From Bacteroides sp. UBA1773 (GTDB lineage: Bacteria > Bacteroidota > Bacteroidia > Bacteroidales > Bacteroidaceae), in assembly GCA_002315285.1 (NCBI GenBank), contig DCGR01000032.1:1-42560 (forward strand): a stretch of 42,560 nt of DNA, written 5' to 3'. The translations under genes were made by a program, and so were the position numbers. Position 1 is the first letter of the stretch. Every line of letters begins with the position of its first letter. The notes below the pieces were generated by a model. The model made no database searches and was not told the origin of the DNA. It was given only the letters and a program-made list of their open reading frames with translations. Below, one piece after another: positions 25,956 through 32,344 of this stretch.

Positions 25956-27137
25956 ATGTATTATAACGCAAACATACATTGGCAGCCGGGGATGGAACTT
26001 ACCTCCGGAGTCTTCTTGCACCAACAACATGACTTTGACGAGCGTCAACAGTTGATGTTGTGTGCTGCCATGGGGGGTGTCGGTATGGGTATTCTCCCAA
26101 TGTATCCACAACATGTCGAGGGCAATTTCGTGGGTAATACGTTCGAGATGAACAATCTGAGACTTACGGCTTTGTTGCCATCGGGCGCAGTGTTGAGTGT
26201 TGATGGTGACTTCAGATTGGCCATCACTTCGAAGCCAGAGCAGGAATGTTTTGTGTGCATCGGTGTGGTAAGTGGTGAAGAGCATTGTTTTGAGCGTGAT
26301 GGTGTGCCTTACAAAGCTCCTGTATATGAGCTTTCGTTGCATTCATCGGCCGATTTGGAGTGTTCTGAGGGAATGTTTGATGTGTTGCCACTCAAGAGGC
26401 TTTACATAGAGGGCGAATCGCTTAACGTGGATGCCTCGTATGTGCCTCCTGTAGTCTCGATGACTTCACACAAGGCTTTCGGAGAGTTTGTCGGGAGATA
26501 TGTGGCATTGTTGACGGATCTGACAGCTCATCGTAATATGGAGGATGGAGATTGTAAGCGTACTTTGTTGTATTTGCGTTTTCGGTTGCAGAGCCTAATG
26601 GGGAAGGAACAGGTGGTAGAGTTAATGCAACTACTGCGTGAGATGGAGCAGGCATTGGATTATTATATTCGTTGCGGATTGGGTGGACAACGTGAGCCTG
26701 CTAAGGACTTGGCTACTGATGTCCGTCGTACTCCTCGTATGTATGACATACACGCTTATTTGTCGTGGCTTGGCGAGTTTATGGAAGCTCTTTTGCTTTT
26801 TATGGATGATGTGGTGGTGGTGGATCACAGTATAGATGTGGATGCGTTGAAGAGAGAGCTACACTCGCAACTGTCGGAAGAGTTGATTCAAGAGCTGTAT
26901 GAGAAATTGGATGTGGAGTTTCGTGATGTGCTTGTGCCTGAGATGACGGAAACTGTGATGGGTAGGTTGCACGATTTTGTGGACAATCAGCTTCGTCCAG
27001 AACTGATGGATGCACTGTACGAGGCATTGCGTGAAGGGCTTTATAACGACCTTTATCAGGCATTGCTCGAAGTGCTTTCGGCTCTGATAGCCAAGGATGA
27101 ACAAAAGCCTGAGGATTATTTCATGCCATTGATATGA
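25956..27137 (+). CDS. tssK: TssK baseplate adaptor
   Basis: A 393-residue protein with the TssK N-terminal signature: HWQPGMELTSGVFLHQQHDF corresponds to the W-x-EGM-L-PQHF opening of the family. The middle contains the shell-like beta domain, and the C-terminal ~110 residues form long amphipathic helices (ELIQELYEKL, NQLRPELMDALYEAL). TssK links the baseplate wedges to the membrane complex, so it is the natural contact for the membrane proteins encoded at the end of this operon. It lies 8 bases after tssG and overlaps tssE by 4 bases. Confidence 0.85.
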   Translation: MYYNANIHWQPGMELTSGVFLHQQHDFDERQQLMLCAAMGGVGMGILPMYPQHVEGNFVGNTFEMNNLRLTALLPSGAVLSVDGDFRLAITSKPEQECFVCIGVVSGEEHCFERDGVPYKAPVYELSLHSSADLECSEGMFDVLPLKRLYIEGESLNVDASYVPPVVSMTSHKAFGEFVGRYVALLTDLTAHRNMEDGDCKRTLLYLRFRLQSLMGKEQVVELMQLLREMEQALDYYIRCGLGGQREPAKDLATDVRRTPRMYDIHAYLSWLGEFMEALLLFMDDVVVVDHSIDVDALKRELHSQLSEELIQELYEKLDVEFRDVLVPEMTETVMGRLHDFVDNQLRPELMDALYEALREGLYNDLYQALLEVLSALIAKDEQKPEDYFMPLI

Positions 27138-27574
27138 AATATTTGAAAACTCCTTTGCAGGTAGTGTCGGGAAGTTTGTTGCGGTCGGAGAACTTGGAAC
27201 AATCGGTTGCGGAATCGTTGCAACTTTTGATGGATACACCATTGGGTTCGTGGCCTGCGGATCCAGATTATGGTTTTGTATTCTCGACATTGCGATTCGA
27301 GATTTTTGATGAGAATGAGGGTACTGTGTTTAGTTCGCATGACCATCAAAATCCTATATACAAGAAAAAGATTTCCGGTTCATCGAAGAATTTACAGACG
27401 TTTGCTGCCGACTTGAAACAAAGTATCGAGGTATATGAACCTCGTTTGTTGACGCCAAAGGTGGTGATGACTTATCTTCGTGAGCAACGTCAGATTGTGG
27501 TGGAGATAAGTGGTGTGCTGAGCGAAACGGATGAGGCTTTTCAATACAACAGTGTCATTAATGTGTGGAACTAA
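27134..27574 (+). CDS. tssE: TssE (gp25-like baseplate wedge protein)
   Basis: A 146-residue gp25-like lysozyme-fold protein. Typical features are a leading helix (SENLEQSVAESLQLLMDTPLG as adjacent blocks), the PADPDYGF segment corresponding to the R/P-x-PDYG block of the family, and a late VVMTYLREQRQIVVEISG strand pair. It initiates sheath polymerisation with TssF/TssG. The start overlaps the tssK stop (ATGA), and the stop lies 17 bases before the preferred tssF start. Confidence 0.85.
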   Translation: MKYLKTPLQVVSGSLLRSENLEQSVAESLQLLMDTPLGSWPADPDYGFVFSTLRFEIFDENEGTVFSSHDHQNPIYKKKISGSSKNLQTFAADLKQSIEVYEPRLLTPKVVMTYLREQRQIVVEISGVLSETDEAFQYNSVINVWN

Positions 27575-27591
27575 AAAATGGAGAATGTAAG

Positions 27592-29331
27592 ATGGTGAGA
27601 CAGAACATATTTGATACAAGACAGCGTGCCAAGGAAATTATGGCTCAGTGTATAGACATTTGGCAGCGAAGCAATCGAAGTGATAGTCTTGATGGGTTGG
27701 AGTCTGATCCTTTATTCAAATTCTTGGTCACGGCACTGGCATATCAGTTCAATGAGTCGGACAACGAGTTGGAGGCTTTGAGAACTGAGCTTCTCAATGA
27801 ATTTCAGGATATGCTTTGTGTAAATGAGCCTATCAAGGCCATTCCTGCCACTACCGTTGTGCAGTTGTCGCTGATGTCGAATGTAGCAGAAATGAATGTT
27901 GATTCATCGATGAGGTTCTTGCTGCGAAAATCTGAAGACAACGAATTCAGTTTCATGCCTTTGCTCAAGACAAAAGCCATACAGGCAGAGGTGAATGGAG
28001 TGAAACGTATGGATGGACGAAAGTGGCAGGTGAGTATGTATTTCCCTCACAAAGTGAAAAATCTGAAAGGGTTTTCCTTTGCTTTGAAGAATCAGGATTT
28101 TCATAATCTAAAGGTCAGCGTGGGCAATGTGGACATACCTCTTATTGCTCCATGGGATTATGCTAACTTGCCTTGCGCCGATTGCTTTTCGCTTGATTCG
28201 TTGATATATAACCAGTTACAAGCCGTACGTTCTGGCAATGTGTTCCAAGGTATGGCTCCATACCGTAGCTTTTGTGCCTTGGATTTGTTTGCGCGGCAGA
28301 ATATGTCGTTGTTTGTCGTGGATGAGATGGATGACATCAATGCTTGCTATCAGGTGGAGTTTACTTTTGAATTTGATGGTATCGACAACGATTTTAGTTT
28401 CGTAGAGAATGATTTGCTCATCAACATTGCCTTGATTGTGAATGCTGAGGTGAAGACGGTAACTGTGTCGGCTGAGACTCCGTTGCAACGTATGGACGAC
28501 AGCAATAATGGACAGTTCATGCATTTATTGCGTCCTCAGAAGGAACAATTGTGGGGAAGTGCCAAGCTACAGGTACGGCGCGTGGGAGCCGATAGGTTTA
28601 ATGAAGGGAAACTATATAGGTTATTGTCGGAACTTACGAATAAATATACGTCTGATTATTACGCATTTCAGGCAATGGGTAATGAATATACCGATTTGGT
28701 GATGCAGAATCTGCGCAACAATCTGAAGGAGTTGTCGCAATATATGAATCAGCATCTGCAAACATCGCATGAAGGAGTGTATTTGATTCTAACTGGTGTC
28801 TCGCATGGTGATTCGGTGGATGGTCAGGACAATATGTCGCTCGATGTGAGTTATCTGACAACAAATGGTGCTATGGTGAACGAAGTGCTTACACACGATG
28901 CTGTGTTGATAGCTCCTCCTGGTTTCGACCAGACAAAATGCTTGCAGGTGGCGGTTCCGCAGCCTGGATATGACGAATTGTTATCAGATGAAACGCTCCG
29001 TTCGGCAACTCGTTATTTCATTGCTACCGATGACAGGCTTGTAACTGAGACTGACCTGAAGTTGTTCTGCTATCAAGAGTTGGCCGTGCGGTTTAATGTG
29101 GAGCAAGAAATGATAGCTTCCATTCGTACGCATAGGGAGGTATATACGCAAGGGAATTACCATACGTATTGTATTGTGGTGGACATTGTGTTTTATGGTA
29201 ATGAATATGTGAAACGTTCGTTAGGCAAACATATTGCCAGTGTCGAGAATCACTTGCAAAAACTTATGGAGGTTCGTACTACGGGCTTATACCCTATTCG
29301 GGTAAGGATAAGTCCCATGAATCATGCTTGA
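27592..29331 (+). CDS. tssF: TssF baseplate wedge protein
   Basis: A ~579-residue protein of the TssF family. A GTG at 27565 is in frame and overlaps tssE, but the ATG at 27592 has a GGAG 8 bases upstream and gives the natural N-terminus (VRQNIFDTRQRAKEIM). Family-like blocks are FLVTALAYQFNESDNELEAL followed by NEFQDML, IKAIPATTVVQLSL, and a C-terminal DLKLFCYQELAVRFNVEQEM segment, the typical end region of gp6/TssF-like proteins. It forms the wedge with TssG and TssE. A 48-base gap separates it from the Ubl gene. Confidence 0.85.
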   Translation: MVRQNIFDTRQRAKEIMAQCIDIWQRSNRSDSLDGLESDPLFKFLVTALAYQFNESDNELEALRTELLNEFQDMLCVNEPIKAIPATTVVQLSLMSNVAEMNVDSSMRFLLRKSEDNEFSFMPLLKTKAIQAEVNGVKRMDGRKWQVSMYFPHKVKNLKGFSFALKNQDFHNLKVSVGNVDIPLIAPWDYANLPCADCFSLDSLIYNQLQAVRSGNVFQGMAPYRSFCALDLFARQNMSLFVVDEMDDINACYQVEFTFEFDGIDNDFSFVENDLLINIALIVNAEVKTVTVSAETPLQRMDDSNNGQFMHLLRPQKEQLWGSAKLQVRRVGADRFNEGKLYRLLSELTNKYTSDYYAFQAMGNEYTDLVMQNLRNNLKELSQYMNQHLQTSHEGVYLILTGVSHGDSVDGQDNMSLDVSYLTTNGAMVNEVLTHDAVLIAPPGFDQTKCLQVAVPQPGYDELLSDETLRSATRYFIATDDRLVTETDLKLFCYQELAVRFNVEQEMIASIRTHREVYTQGNYHTYCIVVDIVFYGNEYVKRSLGKHIASVENHLQKLMEVRTTGLYPIRVRISPMNHA

Positions 29332-29342
29332 TGTTGATATGA

Positions 29343-29350
29343 TATTTTTG
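29343..29350 (+). promoter_or_regulatory. Possible internal -7 box ahead of Ubl-E2
   Basis: TATTTTTG matches TAnnTTTG and lies 29 bases before the Ubl ATG, in one of the wider gaps of the operon. No TTG stands at the proper -33 spacing, so this may be chance in AT-rich DNA. Confidence 0.25.
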
Positions 29351-29379
29351 TTTCGTTAACAATAAGAATACAAACTAAT

Positions 29380-29703
29380 ATGGATCAAGAAGATTTTTTC
29401 ATCAATATTGTCTATAAGGACAAGCGGGTGAAATTCAGAGTCATCAATCCGCAGCTTTCGTTGGGTGCGTTGATGAACAATTTGAAACATTCTACAGGTA
29501 AAGATGGGCGGTTGATTTTCGATTTTCCTTCCATCGATAGTACTGGTGCTCCCCTCGACTACTTTTTTGGCAAGGAGGATGAAATGGCGCACGAGATTCG
29601 TGTGATGCGGCCGCGTATCGGAAAGACAGAACAGACGCTTGGCGATTACAATGTGAATAATGGTGACACAGTGTTTCTCATCCCCGATCCATTTCCAGGA
29701 TAA
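29380..29703 (+). CDS. Ubiquitin-like modifier protein with free C-terminal glycine
   Basis: A 107-residue beta-grasp protein. The N-terminal hairpin (FFINIVYKDKRVKFRV) and the first helix (LGALMNNLKH) are followed by an insert, and then TLGDYNVNNGDTVFLI (residues 86-101), which closely resembles the ubiquitin TLSDYNIQKESTLHLV segment. The protein ends PDPFPG: 17 residues separate the Tyr of DYN from the terminal Gly107, exactly as between Tyr59 and Gly76 of ubiquitin. No residues follow the Gly, so no processing peptidase is needed. The longer body suggests the YukD/EsaB-type branch. It sits directly before the E2 gene and should be activated by the E1 at 24074. Confidence 0.85.
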   Translation: MDQEDFFINIVYKDKRVKFRVINPQLSLGALMNNLKHSTGKDGRLIFDFPSIDSTGAPLDYFFGKEDEMAHEIRVMRPRIGKTEQTLGDYNVNNGDTVFLIPDPFPG

Positions 29704-30211
29704 ACCTTTTCGAGGCCGTTTGTATAGGTTGTTACATGAGTGGGAGCAGCTTATTGCTGCAGTGGAGCAACGTAACGACATTGTAATGCAAGTCCTTGAT
29801 ACCACTCCCGAGGGAATACCTACGGCTTATACGATTGATTATCTGATAAAGTGCATTTGTGGTGTGAATGTGGATGGAAGTCCCATTTTCGCTCACAGGT
29901 TTCGGATGGAGATAAGGTTGCCAGAACAATATCCTCAAGTGGATGCAATGCCCAGTTTTCATTTTGTGGGCAATACGTTGCCTTGGCATCCTAACATAGG
30001 ATATCATGGTGATTTGGCTGGTCGTGTGTGTGTGAACATGCCTAACACACATGCAAGTTTGGCTTGGGCTGTGGAGCGCATCGCATTGTATCTGCGCTAT
30101 GAATTGTATCATGCGTTGCCCGAGTCTCCTTATCCTGAGGACATTAAGGTGGCACAATGGGTGAGGGAACAAGGAGAACCGAATAATTGGATATATTATG
30201 ATCAAGACTAA
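29660..30211 (+). CDS. E2-like (UBC-fold) conjugating enzyme
   Basis: A UBC-fold protein with the key E2 features: an N-terminal helix (LYRLLHEWEQLIAAV), YPQVDAMPSFHF corresponding to the E2 YP-x-x-P-x-x-xF region, an HPN motif (His110-Asn112), the catalytic cysteine in GRVCVN (Cys124) 12 residues after Asn112 (8 in human UBE2D enzymes), and a following Trp (LAW). Numbering uses the only upstream ATG (29660), which overlaps the Ubl by 44 bases. A TTG at 29720, preceded by GAGG, gives 163 residues starting at the first helix and no overlap, and may be the true start. It overlaps the next gene by 14 bases. Confidence 0.85.
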   Translation: MVTQCFSSPIHFQDKPFRGRLYRLLHEWEQLIAAVEQRNDIVMQVLDTTPEGIPTAYTIDYLIKCICGVNVDGSPIFAHRFRMEIRLPEQYPQVDAMPSFHFVGNTLPWHPNIGYHGDLAGRVCVNMPNTHASLAWAVERIALYLRYELYHALPESPYPEDIKVAQWVREQGEPNNWIYYDQD

Positions 30212-31418
30212 ATACGTGTTGAGTTGTTTATGGCTTGCCATGATGTGCTGTGTGGCCACGGGGAAGGCTCAGGAAACAAAAAGTGTGAGACTGGATGCTG
30301 AAAATCCCTTTCAGGACAAAATACAACTTGCGTTTGATGACAAGGGGTTAGAACTTGATGTGACAATAGCCTTTGAGGAGTCTGCAAACAGGTTGACTCT
30401 GACGATGATGGGTAATAGGAAATTTATAGCTTTCAGTCAGGATACTTATTACAAGAATGTGTTTCGCCATCCATTTCTGAGCAAACGCCAGCTTCATGCG
30501 GAGAAGTTGCAGTATAAGGTGCTGGTTGAACCTAACTCGAAATATTACTTGAGGAAATCAGTGTACAAGTCGTACAGAAAGAAACGTCATCGTCACCTTA
30601 TCAATGCCTGCATTGAGCCAGATCCTGCTTCACTTACTTTTGTCGTTCCTACTGCTACCGACTCGTTCCATATATTGCCCGAATTGAATCGGAGAGTGTT
30701 GACGCAAGAGTTTGATGTGAATCCCAAGGCATCTGAAGTACTATTGCGTATCCGAAACATCATGGTAGTGGATGTATTGAAGGAGACACGAAAAAAACGG
30801 GAATATGAGATTGTGCTTGATTATGATCTCGACCTTTCTTATCGTGTTGCCATTGTCCGCAATCCATGTTACGGTCAGGAAGAGACATTGAATGCGATGC
30901 AAGCCAAGTTGGCAGACATTCAGAAGGCTTATCGGAAACTGTTTCAGATATGTCCCTCAGGAAAGGCAAGCACTATTGAGGAGGTTAACGTGTTCAAGCA
31001 GCATCAGGAATTTTTGCTGTCCAAGTATCAAGTTATAGAGTCTTCTTCCTTATGCTCTGATGTGAACGGTGTGTGTGATACCTATAATCATTTTGTAGAT
31101 TCGATTGGCTCTCTAAAATGTATAATTCCTGTGGAATTGACAGAAGAGGGGAGTATGCTTTATGGCACAGGCATTTCGCCTGATGTGTTGATCAACGCAG
31201 CGCGTCAGTTGGACAAGTTGGTGGCACAAATCATGGTAACCAATGATGAGATGGAGCGACGCGACATATATTTCTCAGGCCGTAACATCATTAGTGTTGT
31301 CAAGCAGGAGATAGAGGAAAAAGGTATGTTTAATGAAGAACAACGTCGTGCATATGGTATTTTTGATGCCGCGACTCAATATTTCTCCAATCAGGTAAGT
31401 GAATTTGACAAAAAATAA
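30198..31418 (+). CDS. Exported protein of the T6SS/Ubl locus, unknown family
   Basis: A 406-residue protein with a signal peptide (MIKTKYVLSCLWLAMMCCVATGK in two blocks, cleavage near GKAQE). The first half is beta-rich with a very basic stretch around RKSVYKSYRKKRHRH; the second half is helical (YRKLFQICP, VIESSSLCSDVNG), with several cysteines that could form disulfides. No transmembrane segment lies beyond the signal, so it should be periplasmic. I do not recognise the family. By position it may replace periplasmic parts of the Bacteroidetes T6SS envelope complex (TssP- or TssR-like); this is inference. It overlaps the E2 gene by 14 bases. Confidence 0.6.
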   Translation: MIKTKYVLSCLWLAMMCCVATGKAQETKSVRLDAENPFQDKIQLAFDDKGLELDVTIAFEESANRLTLTMMGNRKFIAFSQDTYYKNVFRHPFLSKRQLHAEKLQYKVLVEPNSKYYLRKSVYKSYRKKRHRHLINACIEPDPASLTFVVPTATDSFHILPELNRRVLTQEFDVNPKASEVLLRIRNIMVVDVLKETRKKREYEIVLDYDLDLSYRVAIVRNPCYGQEETLNAMQAKLADIQKAYRKLFQICPSGKASTIEEVNVFKQHQEFLLSKYQVIESSSLCSDVNGVCDTYNHFVDSIGSLKCIIPVELTEEGSMLYGTGISPDVLINAARQLDKLVAQIMVTNDEMERRDIYFSGRNIISVVKQEIEEKGMFNEEQRRAYGIFDAATQYFSNQVSEFDKK

Positions 31419-31430
31419 ATGATAAGTTCT

Positions 31431-31455
31431 CAGTCATCAGTTCTCAAACTGACAG
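31431..31455. repeat. Short CAGTT/TTCTCA iteration in the gap before the coiled-coil gene
   Basis: GTTCTCAGTCATCAGTTCTCA contains two GTTCTCA units 14 bases apart within a 69-base gap. It resembles the AACTG/CAGTT iterations at 11361-11405. It may be a small intergenic repeat; no promoter consensus was found beside it. Confidence 0.35.
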
Positions 31456-31487
31456 AGTTGTAATACATAATTTACCGTATTGCAAAA

Positions 31488-32342
31488 ATGAAAATAAATT
31501 CTACATTTTACGTTGTAGTGCTAATGGTCGTGGTAAACACAATGTCGTTGCGGGCCATTCCTGCAAAGCCAGATAGTGTGTCGAATTCAATGAAAGCATC
31601 GCATTTGGGCGAACGGCATAACACTACATCGAGCGAAATGGATTCCTATATGTCCGTCTTGCTCAACATAGGAAAAGGCATTTCGCGGGCCAAGATGTCG
31701 GAACTGGATGGATTGGAACGCAAATTGATGAATGTCAATGCACAGTGGAATATCTATGCCCAGGTGCAACAAGAAAATATTGTGAAGGACGAAAATTTGA
31801 TGAGCAAGTTTTCGGCTTTTCAAGTCACTTTTCAGGTTGTTAAGGACTCGATCTCAGCGCAAAAAGGAAAGCTGAAGGCAATGGATGATTTCGCGTCGGC
31901 CGAGAAATTGTTGACATCGCGACAGGAACAGTACAACGATTATGTGTCAGAAGCCTTGAAATTGTCGTTCACTTCCAAAACTGCTTCGTTGCTCCAACAT
32001 TTACAGGCCAAGGAGCAAATCACCTTTGCTGAGTTGCAACAAAGTTTCGACAAAGCCACTCAGGCCGCATCGTTGGTGCCATCGCTTAGGCAGCGTATGG
32101 ATAATCTCAACCAGTTGTTTGCTGAGGTAAAGGTACAGTCGGAAAAAATACAGCAGGCAAAGTATGTACCTTTGATGCAACGTCTGAAAGATTACTTGAT
32201 GGGCTTTGCTGCCGTAGCCATCATTCTTATGTTCGTTTCGATGGTGAAAAGCAAGTATGTCGCGTTTAAGGCTGCTAAGAAAGCCGCGAAACAGTATAAG
32301 TCTATGGTAAAATTGAATGATAACGAATATCCTACCATCTGA
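31488..32342 (+). CDS. Exported coiled-coil protein with C-terminal membrane anchor
   Basis: A 284-residue protein. An N-terminal signal peptide (YVVVLMVVVNTMSLRA) precedes ~190 residues of helix with heptad character (ISRAKMSELDGLERKLM, LQAKEQITFAELQQSF). One transmembrane segment follows at about residues 237-253 (LMGFAAVAIILMFVSMV), then a short basic tail (KAAKKAAKQYKSM) that should be cytosolic. The topology is thus a periplasmic coiled coil anchored in the inner membrane. A comparable role to TssO of the Bacteroidetes T6SS is possible, but I see no clear sequence match. It lies 2 bases before the RING-protein gene, so the two are probably co-expressed. Confidence 0.6.
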   Translation: MKINSTFYVVVLMVVVNTMSLRAIPAKPDSVSNSMKASHLGERHNTTSSEMDSYMSVLLNIGKGISRAKMSELDGLERKLMNVNAQWNIYAQVQQENIVKDENLMSKFSAFQVTFQVVKDSISAQKGKLKAMDDFASAEKLLTSRQEQYNDYVSEALKLSFTSKTASLLQHLQAKEQITFAELQQSFDKATQAASLVPSLRQRMDNLNQLFAEVKVQSEKIQQAKYVPLMQRLKDYLMGFAAVAIILMFVSMVKSKYVAFKAAKKAAKQYKSMVKLNDNEYPTI

Positions 32343-32344
32343 TA

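Noticed and set aside
24074..30211. Reading the E1/E2/Ubl genes as a stand-alone antiviral Bil-type cassette inserted in the locus
   Set aside because: The genes are not contiguous, are translationally coupled to T6SS genes, and lack the JAB peptidase; a separate insertion would not be interleaved with TssG, TssK, TssE and TssF.
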